The notes under the pieces were generated by a model that did not search any database, was not told the DNA's origin, and was given only the letters and a program-made list of their open reading frames with translations. From positions 1-63,636 of the forward strand of contig NZ_JAUMYS010000007.1 of the NCBI RefSeq assembly GCF_030528505.1: a stretch of 63,636 nt of DNA, written 5' to 3'. This DNA is from Tannerella sp. Its GTDB lineage: Bacteria > Bacteroidota > Bacteroidia > Bacteroidales > Tannerellaceae. Numbering within the stretch: position 1 is the stretch's first letter; each line of letters begins with the position of its first letter. Both the position numbers and the translations under genes were made by a program. This document shows positions 8,591 through 17,632 of this stretch, piece by piece.

Positions 8591-9814
8591 ATGAAAACAC
8601 AATGGATTGGTATCGGGATCATGGCTTTAATGGGCGCCTGTACTTCCGATCATGAAACACCCAAGCCTCTGACCGAGGCCCAGCCCATCGTCTTGAAAAA
8701 GGCAGAGAAGGTAGAAAAAGACAACGCCTTCGCCTTCGATCTGCTACGAACGACGCGCAAGCACACGACCGAAGCGAATGTTTTTATCTCGCCGCTGAGC
8801 GTAAGCATGGCGCTGAACATGACGCTGAACGGCGCCGCCGGCACCACGGCCGATGAGATGAAAACCGCACTGCGCGAAACCGGTTATACGATGGAGGACA
8901 TCAACGAATACAGTCGTTCGCTACGGGAAGCACTCCTCAAAGTAGACCCTTCGACCACGATCGGGATGGCCAATTCGATCTGGTACAAACAGGAAGCATC
9001 GGTTAAAGAGCCGTTTATTCAGGCTAATCGCACGTACTACGACGCGGAGGTGAGAGCCGTCGATTTTTCATCGCCCGCCACTCTTCCGGCCATTAACGGC
9101 TGGTGTGCGAAAAAAACGAACAACAAAATCACCGAGGTGCTGGACAACATTCCGGAAAACGCTTTTATGTATCTGATCAATGCCGTTTATTTCAAAGGCA
9201 TCTGGATGACCCGGTTTAAAAAGAGCGATACCCAACGTGCTTCTTTCCGTAAAGCGGACGGTACCACACAGGAAGTCAGCATGATGGCGCAGACAAGCAC
9301 TCTTGGCTACACGACCGACGAACGGTGCCGGTACCTTGAGATGGACTACGGCAACAAGGCGTTCAGCATGATCGTGATGCTGCCGAACGAAGGCAAAACG
9401 ACGCGCGACGTGATCGAACAGCTCGACAACAAGCATTGGGATGTGATTACAAAAGGCATTCACCCAACGCAAATATCTCTGCGTATGCCGCGCTTCAAGA
9501 CGGAATGTAAATACCAGCTCGAGAAAAAGATTCTGCCGGAGATGGGAATGAACGTACCGTTTACAACATCCGCCGATTTTTCCGGTATCACCGATATCCC
9601 AATATTCATTTCGCGCGTGATCCATAAAACATTTGTGCAAGTCGACGAAGAAGGTACGGAAGCAGCGGCCGTAACCGTTGTAGAGACAAAAAATACATCC
9701 GTCGGTCCTTCCCCCGTTCCTTTCCATATTGATCGGCCGTTTGTTTTTGCCATACGCGAAAAGAGCACCGGCGTCATTCTGTTTATCGGAGAGATCGGAG
9801 AAGTCAAAGAATAA
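8591..9814 (+). CDS. Lipoprotein serpin (serine/cysteine protease inhibitor)
   Basis: From ATG 8591 this is a 407-residue serpin with a lipobox MGAC (Cys17), so it is probably an exposed lipoprotein that traps host or microbial proteases. Serpin hallmarks include [15 protein letters not shown] (about 63-77), [11 protein letters not shown] (195-205), the hinge [10 protein letters not shown] (353-362) and RPFVFAI after the reactive loop. Counting from P15 = Gly355 places P1 at Thr369 and P1' at Ser370, with Lys367 at P3. The frame can be opened at 8525, but that would bury the signal peptide, so 8591 is chosen. It recalls miropin of Tannerella forsythia (from memory). It is divergent from the GH51-like gene. 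Confidence 0.92.
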   Translation: MKTQWIGIGIMALMGACTSDHETPKPLTEAQPIVLKKAEKVEKDNAFAFDLLRTTRKHTTEANVFISPLSVSMALNMTLNGAAGTTADEMKTALRETGYTMEDINEYSRSLREALLKVDPSTTIGMANSIWYKQEASVKEPFIQANRTYYDAEVRAVDFSSPATLPAINGWCAKKTNNKITEVLDNIPENAFMYLINAVYFKGIWMTRFKKSDTQRASFRKADGTTQEVSMMAQTSTLGYTTDERCRYLEMDYGNKAFSMIVMLPNEGKTTRDVIEQLDNKHWDVITKGIHPTQISLRMPRFKTECKYQLEKKILPEMGMNVPFTTSADFSGITDIPIFISRVIHKTFVQVDEEGTEAAAVTVVETKNTSVGPSPVPFHIDRPFVFAIREKSTGVILFIGEIGEVKE

Positions 9815-9834
9815 AACGCTCACCTGTCATACAT

Positions 9835-9861
9835 AAAAAAGCCGCGTGAAGCGGCTTTTTT
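9835..9861. terminator. Bidirectional intrinsic terminator
   Basis: A6 + GCCGC, loop GTGAA, GCGGC + T6: a compact symmetrical hairpin between the convergent serpin and DJ-1 genes. It overlaps the last codon region of the DJ-1 gene, whose TAA stop is complementary to 9860-9862. Confidence 0.9.
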
Positions 9862-10402
9862 ATTTCAATAATAAATCTTTGGCGACTTGTTCAGCCGACT
9901 CGAGCCCTTCAAGATGCTCCAAAATAGCCAATCCGAAATCGAAAACCAGCCCCGGTCCCCGACCCGTAATGATTGAGCCATCGGTGACTGTCGGCGCGTT
10001 CACTACGGTTGCTCCCTTCAGATACTCTTCAAACCCCGGATAACACGTCGCACGCTTCCCTTCAAGCAGTCCCAGCCCGCCGAAAACAAGCGGAGCTGCA
10101 CAAATAGCAGCCAACGGCTTGCCGGCCTCGTGATGACGGACGATTTCCTTCTTCAATGCCTCGTAATCGTTGAGCATCGGCCCTCCGCCGGGCAACACGA
10201 GCACATCGGCATCAGCATAGCTGAGATCTTCAAATAGCGCATCGGCAACGACAGGGATATCATGGCCTCCCTTAACCGTCAAGTTTCCGGTCATCGAAAC
10301 CGTTACAACGTGCATTCCTCCACGGCGCAGTACATCGACCGTACCGATGGCTTCGACTTCTTCAAAGCCGGTTGCTAAAAATACATAAGCCTTTTTCATC
10401 AT
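9860..10402 (-). CDS. DJ-1/PfpI family protein
   Basis: 180 residues of the DJ-1/ThiJ/PfpI superfamily, cytoplasmic proteins with deglycase, chaperone or oxidative-stress roles. The conserved Glu lies in GFEEVEAIG (about 12-20) and the nucleophile cysteine in the elbow AAICAAPLV (Cys near residue 100). The length is normal for the family. It is the last gene downstream of pdxJ-exbB-exbD-tonB, 32 bp after the tonB-like gene, and is probably co-transcribed. The exact biochemical activity is unassigned. Confidence 0.93.
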   Translation of the reverse strand: MMKKAYVFLATGFEEVEAIGTVDVLRRGGMHVVTVSMTGNLTVKGGHDIPVVADALFEDLSYADADVLVLPGGGPMLNDYEALKKEIVRHHEAGKPLAAICAAPLVFGGLGLLEGKRATCYPGFEEYLKGATVVNAPTVTDGSIITGRGPGLVFDFGLAILEHLEGLESAEQVAKDLLLK

Positions 10403-10434
10403 TTATAAGTTTTTGAATGGTTATTACATGTGTT

Positions 10435-11271
10435 TTATCTTAATGAATAGCGGTACGTAATCGTCCCGCTCTGATTATTCGTGCCCTGAATACTGTTAAA
10501 CTTCGCCTTCCGCGCAGCTTCGAGCGCACTCTTTCGCATTGTGGCATGGTCGATGTTCGTACCTTTACCGATCTCGGCCATGATCACGTTGCCCCGCGGG
10601 TCGACGGTGATATTGATCACGATCCGCCCCTCTTCCTGAATGGTATAGGCCGGTCTGGGCAAGCCTCCCGCACCAATGGAACGTCCGTTCAAGTTGAATG
10701 AACCGATACCGCCCACTCCTTCGTTCGCTCCGCTGTCGGAGTTGCCGAACGGGCTTCCCTGATTGCCGCTGCCGCTGGCCGCATCGCCCTGATTACTGTT
10801 CTCGCTGCCTCCGGTTGACCCGAAAGCACCGGCTACACGGTCACGGATTGCCTGTTCCTTACGCCGCTGTTCATCAGCCTGTTTCTTGCGTTCTGCTTCG
10901 GCCTTGCGCTGCTCCGCGTCCTTTCTACGAGCCTCGTCCTGTTCTTTCATTTCCTTCTTTTTCCGTTCTTCCTCCTTCTTCTTATTGGTGAGTGAGACGG
11001 ATTCTTCCATGTCCTGCGTGATCATTTCTTCGGCTGGCGTAGGAGGAGCAGGTTGTGGTGGAGGAGCGGCTGTCATATCGGACGAAGCAGGTTCACCGCG
11101 CGGCTCAAACCGTCCAGCTGCGAGGTCGATATTGCCGAAATTCACCATAACACCGCCATCTTCCTCCGGAACAATCGTTTTAAGTACCGTAAAATAGAGG
11201 AAAAGGAAGAGCGCCAAATGAAAGATAATCGAGCCGATCAGCGCTATGATATCGTTCTTTTCAAACTTCAT
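10435..11271 (-). CDS. TonB-like energy transducer
   Basis: 278 residues: short cytoplasmic N-terminus, one membrane helix (about 9-30), a Pro-rich stretch (67-80), a Lys/Glu/Arg-rich predicted coiled coil (about 95-145), a flexible Gly/Ser/Asn linker (150-195) and a C-terminal TonB-type domain (about 203-278, RPAYTIQEEGRIVINITVD). It would pass proton-motive force from ExbBD to outer-membrane receptors such as the SusC-like protein in this window. The start overlaps the exbD stop as ATGA, indicating translational coupling. A TolA-like role is possible because the charged coiled coil resembles TolA domain II. Confidence 0.85.
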   Translation of the reverse strand: MKFEKNDIIALIGSIIFHLALFLFLYFTVLKTIVPEEDGGVMVNFGNIDLAAGRFEPRGEPASSDMTAAPPPQPAPPTPAEEMITQDMEESVSLTNKKKEEERKKKEMKEQDEARRKDAEQRKAEAERKKQADEQRRKEQAIRDRVAGAFGSTGGSENSNQGDAASGSGNQGSPFGNSDSGANEGVGGIGSFNLNGRSIGAGGLPRPAYTIQEEGRIVINITVDPRGNVIMAEIGKGTNIDHATMRKSALEAARKAKFNSIQGTNNQSGTITYRYSLR

Positions 11272-11687
11272 GGCCTATGAGATGGAGGACGGGTGGCCAA
11301 TACGACTTTGAATTTATTTTCGTTCGCAATATCCAGCACCTTCACGATTTCTTTATAAGGAACGGTTTCATCGGCATATAATGCCACAAACATATCAGGC
11401 TCCTGAGCGTACTGCTCCTGAAGAAAAGGCGTGATTTCGTCGAATGTGACCATCCGCTCGCGCTGCTTCCCGGCCGCAACATAGTATTTCCCGGCCGCAT
11501 CGATGGTAACCCGTGTAAGCGGTTTCGCAGCCGTCTGCTTCTGAGCTTGAGGCAAAGTCAGTTTGATCGCGTTCGGTACTACCACCGTCGACGTAACCAT
11601 AAAAAAGATCAGTAACAGAAAGATGACATCCGTCATCGAAGCCATACTGAACGCCGCATTGATTTTTGTTTTTCGTTTCAACGCCAT
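11268..11687 (-). CDS. exbD: ExbD/TolR biopolymer transport protein
   Basis: 139 residues with one N-terminal membrane helix (about 19-38) carrying the proton-pathway aspartate, Asp20 in SMTDVIFLLLIFF, followed by a periplasmic domain. It forms the proton channel with ExbB. It is 5 bp downstream of exbB and overlaps the tonB-like start by four bases. TolR and ExbD cannot be separated securely by sequence; the TonB-like neighbour favours ExbD. Confidence 0.92.
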   Translation of the reverse strand: MALKRKTKINAAFSMASMTDVIFLLLIFFMVTSTVVVPNAIKLTLPQAQKQTAAKPLTRVTIDAAGKYYVAAGKQRERMVTFDEITPFLQEQYAQEPDMFVALYADETVPYKEIVKVLDIANENKFKVVLATRPPSHRP

Positions 11688-11692
11688 GATAC

Positions 11693-12406
11693 TCAGCTTG
11701 CCGGTTCGTTCAGTAAGTCCATAAACTCCATCGTACTGGCCTCTAACTGATTGACGACATTATCTACACGTGATACCAAATAGTTGTACGCAAAGAGAGC
11801 GATGATGCCTACCACCAGACCGCCTACCGTTGTAACCAGCGCTTCATAGATTCCACCCGAGAGCAACGATACATCGACATTCGTCCCGGCATTGGCCATA
11901 TCGTAAAAAGCATGTACCATCCCGGTCACCGTACCTAAAAAACCGATCATCGGAGCACCGGCTGCTGTCGTTGCAAGCACGGGAAAACCTTTCTCCAACT
12001 TGGCAATTTCGATATTTCCGGCATTCTCGATCGCCGCGAGCACATCGTTCGTGGGACGCCCCAAACGGATAATTCCTTTTTCGATCATACGGGCTGACGG
12101 CGTATGGGTGGTACGGCACAAGTTGAGCGCCGAATCGACTTTTCCTTCATATACATAATCCCGAATCCGGTTCATAAACGTTTCGTCACTCTTGGCCGCC
12201 TGACGGATCACCAAGACTCTTTGAATAAAGAAATAAATTGCGACTAAAGAGAGGACGAGGAGAACGCCCATCACCCATCCGCCTTTCAGTGCCAAATCAA
12301 TAATATTCAATTGCGCTTCCGTCGGGACGGTGCCCGTCGTCAGTTCCATCGGGGCTGTGTCGGCCGGAGTAGGTGTCACTTGTGCTAATACTGCTAAGAT
12401 GTTCAT
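11693..12406 (-). CDS. exbB: ExbB/TolQ/MotA-family proton channel protein
   Basis: 237 residues with three membrane helices (about 40-62, 143-165 and 185-210) and the family core LATTAAGAPMIGFLGTVTGMV plus GLVVGIIALFAYN. With ExbD it converts proton flow into motion of TonB. The N-terminus contains a Thr/Pro-rich periplasmic segment before the first helix, common in Bacteroidota versions. It follows pdxJ by 38 bp in an arrangement that recurs in Bacteroidales, as I recall. Confidence 0.92.
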   Translation of the reverse strand: MNILAVLAQVTPTPADTAPMELTTGTVPTEAQLNIIDLALKGGWVMGVLLVLSLVAIYFFIQRVLVIRQAAKSDETFMNRIRDYVYEGKVDSALNLCRTTHTPSARMIEKGIIRLGRPTNDVLAAIENAGNIEIAKLEKGFPVLATTAAGAPMIGFLGTVTGMVHAFYDMANAGTNVDVSLLSGGIYEALVTTVGGLVVGIIALFAYNYLVSRVDNVVNQLEASTMEFMDLLNEPAS

Positions 12407-12444
12407 ACGTTTTTCTGTTTTATGTTTTGTTTTTGTTCTTTTTT

Positions 12445-13164
12445 CTATGCCTGCTTCAGGCAGTTTTTATAGAGGCAGATCGTTTCTTTCAAACCGTAAT
12501 AGAGCGCGTCACAGATCAAAGCATGGCCGATGGACACTTCTTCGAGCCACGGCACGCGCGACACGAAGAAAGATAGATTCTGCAAGTTCAGATCATGGCC
12601 GGCATTGATACCGAGATCAAGCTCATGCGCATACTTGGCTGCTTCAACAAATGGGGCTACGGCAGCCTCCCTGTCCGTGTCATATCGCTGTGCATACGGT
12701 TCAGTATACAATTCGATACGGTCCGCCCCCGTTTGAGCTGCCCATTCGAGGTTCGGCAAATCCGTTTCGACAAATATAGATGTGCGGATGCGGTTTCGCT
12801 TGAATACCTCTGTTAACTCGCTCAACAATTCGAAATGCTCCCGTACGTTCCATCCCGCATTGGAGGTTAAGGCATCGGGAGCATCGGGTACCAGGGTAAC
12901 TTGTGTCGGCTTCACATCCAACACCAGGTCAATAAATGACGCACTGGGATATCCTTCGATATTCAGTTCGGTACGAATATTCGGCTTAATGGCATAAACG
13001 TCGCTGTACCGGATATGCCGGCCGTCGGGACGGGGATGAACAGTGATACCCTGAGCACCGAATGATTCACAGTCTTTGGCGATCTGTTCCACATCGGGCA
13101 TATTTCCACCTCGCGCATTACGCAGAGTAGCCGTCTTATTGATGTTCACACTTAAATTTACCAT
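12445..13164 (-). CDS. pdxJ: Pyridoxine 5'-phosphate synthase
   Basis: 239 residues, a full-length TIM-barrel PdxJ. It condenses 1-deoxyxylulose 5-phosphate with 3-amino-2-oxopropyl phosphate to give pyridoxine 5'-phosphate in the DXP-dependent vitamin B6 pathway. Visible motifs: [15 protein letters not shown] at the N-terminus, [12 protein letters not shown] (about 40-51), EINIEGYPS-type strand and [10 protein letters not shown] near 190. The NK pair where enterobacterial PdxJ has DH is, to my memory, usual in Bacteroidetes. It heads the exbB-exbD-tonB operon, transcribed from the palindromic divergent promoter. Confidence 0.96.
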   Translation of the reverse strand: MVNLSVNINKTATLRNARGGNMPDVEQIAKDCESFGAQGITVHPRPDGRHIRYSDVYAIKPNIRTELNIEGYPSASFIDLVLDVKPTQVTLVPDAPDALTSNAGWNVREHFELLSELTEVFKRNRIRTSIFVETDLPNLEWAAQTGADRIELYTEPYAQRYDTDREAAVAPFVEAAKYAHELDLGINAGHDLNLQNLSFFVSRVPWLEEVSIGHALICDALYYGLKETICLYKNCLKQA

Positions 13165-13195
13165 GCAAGATATGTCTTATTTCGTTCACTTTCCT

Positions 13196-13215
13196 TATAT
13201 TTGTCGACAAATATA
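13196..13215. promoter_or_regulatory. Palindromic divergent promoter pdxJ/nadK
   Basis: TATATTTGTCGACAAATATA is a perfect 20-bp palindrome. Its left half is a -7 box (TAnnTTTG, 13196-13203) reading toward nadK, and its right half the same box (13208-13215) reading toward pdxJ. A further leftward candidate, CAAATGTA, lies at 13220-13227. Clear -33 motifs are absent in both directions. Confidence 0.7.
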
Positions 13216-13276
13216 CATGCAAATGTAGGATGAATTGGGGAATTATTAAAGAAATTCGGTGTAAAAGATTTATAAA

Positions 13277-14152
13277 ATGAAAGTTGGATTATTCGGTAGT
13301 GGACATCACACGGATAAATTGCCGTTGATTCGCAGATTATTCAAAAAGTTAGCCGTATTGAACGCGAGAGTTTATGTTTCACACGATTTCGACGCATTCC
13401 TGGCCGAGTTTCCCGAAGTATGCCCCACGATTAACGGCGTCCTTCAAGCCCCCCCGTTCGATCTGGATATCGCATTAAGTGTAGGAGGCGATGGGACATT
13501 TCTTCGCACGGCTGAGCAGATCAACAGGCAGAACATCCCGATTTTAGGCATCAATACGGGACGATTAGGTTTTCTGGCCGATATCGGGGCAGACCAGATT
13601 GAGGAAACACTCGACGAACTTTATCATAAACATTATAATATAGAAGAACGGATGCTGCTCCGTCTGGATATGGACAAGCATACGTTTGAAGGCTACAACT
13701 GCGCCCTTAACGAAGTGGCCATTTTGAAACGTGAGACCTCTTCGATGATCACGATCCACACAAGCCTGAACGACGAATACCTGACCTCCTATCAGGCCGA
13801 CGGGTTAGTCATTGCAACACCCACCGGCTCTACAGCTTATTCGATGAGTGTCAACGGTCCCATCATTTTGCCGCAGAGCGATAACATCGTATTGAGTCCT
13901 GTGGCACCGCACAGCCTAAATGTCCGCCCGCTCGTGGTGCCCGGATCGTATAAAATTTCGTTAAACATCGAAAGTCGGACCAATTCCTTTCTGATCTCCC
14001 TCGACGGGCGTTCGCAAAGCTGCCCCACAGATGTAAGACTTTCCGTTTCCAAAGCGGATTTTTCGATACATATTATAAACCGGTACAACCAGACTTTTTA
14101 TCAAACTTTACGTGATAAATTGATGTGGGGAGCCGACAAAAGAGTTAAATAA
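13277..14152 (+). CDS. nadK: NAD kinase
   Basis: 291 residues. It phosphorylates NAD to NADP with ATP or polyphosphate in the cytosol. The GGDGT motif (70-74), INTGRLGFLADI (about 91-102) and ATPTGSTAYSMSVNGPI (about 180-196) are the defining NAD kinase elements. Length is normal. It is a single gene, divergent from pdxJ, with a leader of about 65 nt after the palindromic promoter. No terminator hairpin lies right after it; the small RNA promoter follows within 60 bp. Confidence 0.97.
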   Translation: MKVGLFGSGHHTDKLPLIRRLFKKLAVLNARVYVSHDFDAFLAEFPEVCPTINGVLQAPPFDLDIALSVGGDGTFLRTAEQINRQNIPILGINTGRLGFLADIGADQIEETLDELYHKHYNIEERMLLRLDMDKHTFEGYNCALNEVAILKRETSSMITIHTSLNDEYLTSYQADGLVIATPTGSTAYSMSVNGPIILPQSDNIVLSPVAPHSLNVRPLVVPGSYKISLNIESRTNSFLISLDGRSQSCPTDVRLSVSKADFSIHIINRYNQTFYQTLRDKLMWGADKRVK

Positions 14153-14188
14153 AGCTAACACAATGCGTTTTTCTGCCGAAGAATTATG

Positions 14189-14216
14189 TTGGATAGCATA
14201 AAACGCCTTATCTTTG
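14189..14216 (+). promoter_or_regulatory. Promoter of candidate small RNA
   Basis: TTG at 14189-14191, 17 bp spacer, then TATCTTTG at 14209-14216: a good Bacteroidota -33/-7 pair. No protein start follows within the short transcript it would produce. Confidence 0.65.
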
Positions 14217-14221
14217 CATCG

Positions 14222-14295
14222 TGTTTTTCATGGTATTAGATTTAAGGTTAACAATGAAGATTGTGGTTGTCGTGAGACAACCATTTCTTTTTTAT
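14222..14295 (+). ncRNA. Candidate small RNA with its own promoter and terminator
   Basis: A transcript begun about six bases after the -7 box would run roughly 70 nt to a perfect intrinsic terminator: TGGTTGTC (14264-14271), loop GTGA, GACAACCA (14276-14283), then TTTCTTTTTT. The unpaired 5' part contains GGTATTAGATTTAAGGTTAAC. Transcription would stop well before secDF, which has its own promoter. I recall similar short sequences in other Bacteroidales intergenic regions but cannot verify this; function unknown. Confidence 0.55.
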
Positions 14296-14367
14296 AGAAG
14301 TTCCTAAATTTTGCCCCCAATTTCAATCCTCGTTTCCCTTCGCATAAAACAAGAATTAATTCCGTTT

Positions 14368-14400
14368 TTGTCATTAACTAATGAAAAAACGCTATATTTG
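14368..14400 (+). promoter_or_regulatory. Promoter of secDF
   Basis: TTG at 14368-14370 and TATATTTG at 14393-14400, spacing 22 bp. The expected start near 14407 gives a leader of about 47 nt before the ATG at 14454. Confidence 0.65.
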
Positions 14401-14453
14401 CACCCTAAAAAAAGAGGAATAAGAACAAATAACATATAAATCAAGAATTTCAA

Positions 14454-17400
14454 ATGCAAAACAAAGGATTTGTGAGAGTTTTTGCGATATTGCTCACGCT
14501 GGTTTGCCTCTATTATCTCTCTTTCTCATTTGTGACGAGAAAATATTATAAAGAGGCGGCTGAGTATGCAAACGGAAGCTCGTCGAAGGAGAGTTTTTAT
14601 CTAGACTCGTTAGCCAACAAAAAAGTTTGGTTTGGCGCTTATACGTTGAAACAGTGCCGGGAGATGGAAGTAACCTTAGGACTTGACCTGAAAGGTGGAA
14701 TGAACGTTGTATTGGAGCTCAACGTACCGGATGTCATCCGTTCGCTGGCCAACAACAATCAGGATGCCAATTTCAACAAAGCGTTGGAAGCTGCCTATGC
14801 CCGTCAGGCAACCAGCCAGAAAAACTTTGTCGATCTGTTCGCCGAAGAGTATAAGAAGCTGGATCCGGGTGCACATTTGTCAGCGCTTTTCAGCACGTTT
14901 GAATTGAAAGAAAAAATTAACCCGCAAAGTTCTGACGCTCATGTTGTTTCCGTACTTAAAGAAGAGCTGCAAAGCGCCATCGACAACTCCTTTAATGTAT
15001 TACGTACGCGTATAGACCGCTTTGGGGTTGTTTCGCCCAATATCCAGCGTCTCGAAACTGCCGGACGTATTTTGGTCGAATTGCCGGGTGTAAAAGAGCC
15101 GGCACGTGTGCGCAAACTTTTGCAGGGAAGTGCCAACCTCGAATTCTGGGAAACGTATAACCTGACGGAGATCAATCAGCAACTGATGGCAGCCGACCAA
15201 GTACTGGCACGCATTCTGACACCGGTATCGGCGGCGCCAGCCGACACGACTGCTGCATCCGTGACGACTCCCGAATCGGCGGCGCCAGCCGACACGACGG
15301 CCTCACAAGCCACCGACTCGCTGATCGCACAGTTGGGAAGTGAGGAGCAGCAAACGCCCGAAGCCAACATGTCGCTCGAAGAATATGCCAAACAACATCC
15401 GCTGTTTGCTTTGTTGCAACTGAACGTAGACCCAACCGGACGTTACCTGATCCCCGGACCGGTAGTAGGCTATGCGAGAAAAACAGATATGGATAAGATT
15501 TCAGAATATCTGAATATGTCACAGGTCAAAGCCGTGTTGCCGAACAACGTTATCTTCCGTTGGGGCGTCAAAGCAATGGATGAGAACGACCAGTTCTACC
15601 AGTTGTATGCGCTGAAAGTAACAAACCGCGACGGCACGCCGGCCATGAGTGGCGACGTCGTGACGAATGCCGTGGCCGACTTCGCACAACAGCAGATCGG
15701 ACGTTCGCAGTATCAGGTGAGCATGACGATGAATGCCGAAGGAGCACGTGAATGGGCGCGTCTGACGAAAGAAAATATTAAACGAAGCATCGCGATCGTG
15801 CTGGATGGAATGGTTTATTCTGCCCCGACCGTTCAGACGGAAATTACCGGCGGACAATCGCAGATTACGGGCGACTTTACGCAGGATGAAGGAAAAGACT
15901 TGGCCAACGTACTGAAATCAGGTAAGATGGCTGCTTCGGTGAATATCGTACAGGAAGATATCGTAGGGCCTTCGCTCGGTCATGAAGCTATTCAGGCGGG
16001 AGTTATCTCGTTCGTGCTGGCTCTGATTATTTTGATGATATACATGTGCGCCATCTACGGTCTTGTACCGGGTATGATTGCCAACGGTGCATTGGTGCTG
16101 AACATTTTCTTCACCATGGGTATTCTCGCATCGTTCCAAGCTGTATTGACGCTGCCGGGTATCGCCGGTATGGTGCTTACACTGGGTATGGCCGTCGATG
16201 CCAACGTGTTGATTTACGAACGCACAAAAGAAGAACTGCGTAGCGGCAAACAACTGGCTAAAGCCATTGCTGACGGTTACTCAAACGCTTTCTCGGCAAT
16301 TTTCGATGCGAACCTGACAACTGTCATCACAGGTATCGTATTATTCGTGTTCGGAACAGGCCCAATCCGCGGATTCGCCACGACCTTGATTATCGGTCTG
16401 ATCGCATCATTCCTCACGGCTGTCTTCCTGACCCGTCTCGTATACGAAGCGTTATTGGCGAAAGATAAGATCAAGAATCTGACCTTCACGACTTCGCTGT
16501 CAAAAAATATTCTGACTAATCCGAAAGTGAACTTCCTCGGAAAGCGTAAAATCGGTTATCTGATTCCGCTGAGCATCATTATCCTCGGTACGGTTTCGAT
16601 GTTCACCGTAGGCTTGAATAACGGTATCGACTTTACGGGAGGACGTAACTATGTGATTCGCTTCGACAAAGATGTGCGAACGGACGAAATCCGTTCGGCA
16701 CTCGAACCGCAATTGCAAGGTGGGTCAGTCGGTGTCATTACCATTGGTTCACAGAACCAGGTACGTGTATCGACAAACTATCGAATTGACGACAACGCCA
16801 CGGATGTAGACGATGATATTACGGCCAAACTGTATGCGGGTCTGCAATCGTTCTTGCCGCAAGGTACGACGTTCGAACAGTTTACCTCTGACCATATTCA
16901 GAGTTCGCAGAAGGTAGGACCGAGCATGGCTGATGACATTAAGAACAGTGCATTCATGGCCGTAATTTTTGCCATGTTCTGTATGGCGCTGTATATCCTC
17001 GTTCGGTTCCGCGACGTAGCCTTCTCAGTCGGCGTATTCGTATCCGTAGCAGTAACGACATTGTGTATCATAGCACTCTACACGTTGCTGTGGAAGATCA
17101 TGCCATTCTCGATGGAGGTAGACCAGACGTTTATTGCAGCCATTCTAACCGTGATCGGATACTCGATCAACGATACGGTGGTTGTCTTCGACCGTATCCG
17201 CGAAACGATTCAAACGTATCCCAAACGCGACCGTTATCAGGTGATCAACGATGCATTGAACTCAACGCTTGCACGTACCTTCAGTACGTCACTCTCGACC
17301 TTTATCGTTGTCTTGATCATCTTCCTGCTGGGTGGTTCTACGATTCAGAGTTTTACATTTGCTATCCTGTTGGGGGTAATCGTCGGAACCTATTCGACGC

Positions 17401-17486
17401 TGTTCGTAGCCACGCCAATCGCATATGAAATTCAGAAACGTAAATTTAAAACGACAGAGCATGCTTCGGCAGTAGCTACCGCGTAA
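14454..17486 (+). CDS. secDF: Fused protein translocase subunit SecDF
   Basis: 1010 residues. SecD (about 1-660) and SecF (about 690-1000) are joined in one chain, as is usual in Bacteroidota. It uses proton-motive force to aid late stages of Sec-dependent export. Motifs: LGLDLKGGMNVVLEL (about 75-89), GMAVDANVLIYERTKEEL in SecD, FTGGRNYVIRF and GYSINDTVVVFDRIRE in SecF; about twelve membrane helices. The SecD periplasmic part carries an Ala/Pro/Asp/Thr-rich insertion built from a 48-bp direct duplication. It is monocistronic, with a strong terminator directly downstream. Confidence 0.97.
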   Translation: MQNKGFVRVFAILLTLVCLYYLSFSFVTRKYYKEAAEYANGSSSKESFYLDSLANKKVWFGAYTLKQCREMEVTLGLDLKGGMNVVLELNVPDVIRSLANNNQDANFNKALEAAYARQATSQKNFVDLFAEEYKKLDPGAHLSALFSTFELKEKINPQSSDAHVVSVLKEELQSAIDNSFNVLRTRIDRFGVVSPNIQRLETAGRILVELPGVKEPARVRKLLQGSANLEFWETYNLTEINQQLMAADQVLARILTPVSAAPADTTAASVTTPESAAPADTTASQATDSLIAQLGSEEQQTPEANMSLEEYAKQHPLFALLQLNVDPTGRYLIPGPVVGYARKTDMDKISEYLNMSQVKAVLPNNVIFRWGVKAMDENDQFYQLYALKVTNRDGTPAMSGDVVTNAVADFAQQQIGRSQYQVSMTMNAEGAREWARLTKENIKRSIAIVLDGMVYSAPTVQTEITGGQSQITGDFTQDEGKDLANVLKSGKMAASVNIVQEDIVGPSLGHEAIQAGVISFVLALIILMIYMCAIYGLVPGMIANGALVLNIFFTMGILASFQAVLTLPGIAGMVLTLGMAVDANVLIYERTKEELRSGKQLAKAIADGYSNAFSAIFDANLTTVITGIVLFVFGTGPIRGFATTLIIGLIASFLTAVFLTRLVYEALLAKDKIKNLTFTTSLSKNILTNPKVNFLGKRKIGYLIPLSIIILGTVSMFTVGLNNGIDFTGGRNYVIRFDKDVRTDEIRSALEPQLQGGSVGVITIGSQNQVRVSTNYRIDDNATDVDDDITAKLYAGLQSFLPQGTTFEQFTSDHIQSSQKVGPSMADDIKNSAFMAVIFAMFCMALYILVRFRDVAFSVGVFVSVAVTTLCIIALYTLLWKIMPFSMEVDQTFIAAILTVIGYSINDTVVVFDRIRETIQTYPKRDRYQVINDALNSTLARTFSTSLSTFIVVLIIFLLGGSTIQSFTFAILLGVIVGTYSTLFVATPIAYEIQKRKFKTTEHASAVATA
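15227..15298 (+). repeat. In-frame 48-bp-period repeat inside secDF
   Basis: A 24-base sequence starting ATCGGCGGCGCC is present identically at 15227-15250 and 15275-15298, a period of 48 bases (16 codons). It encodes SAAPADTT twice within a low-complexity periplasmic linker of SecD. Confidence 0.9.
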
Positions 17487-17505
17487 TTCTGTTTTACATA
17501 GCTTG

Positions 17506-17559
17506 AAAGAGGCAGCTTCTCATCATCAACGATGAGGCTCTGCCTCTTTTGTATTTTTC
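17506..17559 (+). terminator. Intrinsic terminator of secDF
   Basis: AAAGAGGCAG (17506-17515) pairs with CTGCCTCTTT (17540-17549), with an inner CTCATC/GATGAG stem, followed by TGTATTTTT. It begins 20 bp after the secDF stop. Confidence 0.88.
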
Positions 17560-17632
17560 CCCAATTATTTTCCCTTGTAAATTCATTTCTAACTGCCCCC
17601 CTAATTTTTATCGGACAACTACTCCTATTGCC

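Noticed and set aside
12445-13164. NK in place of DH in the PdxJ N-terminal motif as a loss of function
   Set aside because: I recall the same substitution in other Bacteroidetes PdxJ proteins; the remaining motifs are intact.
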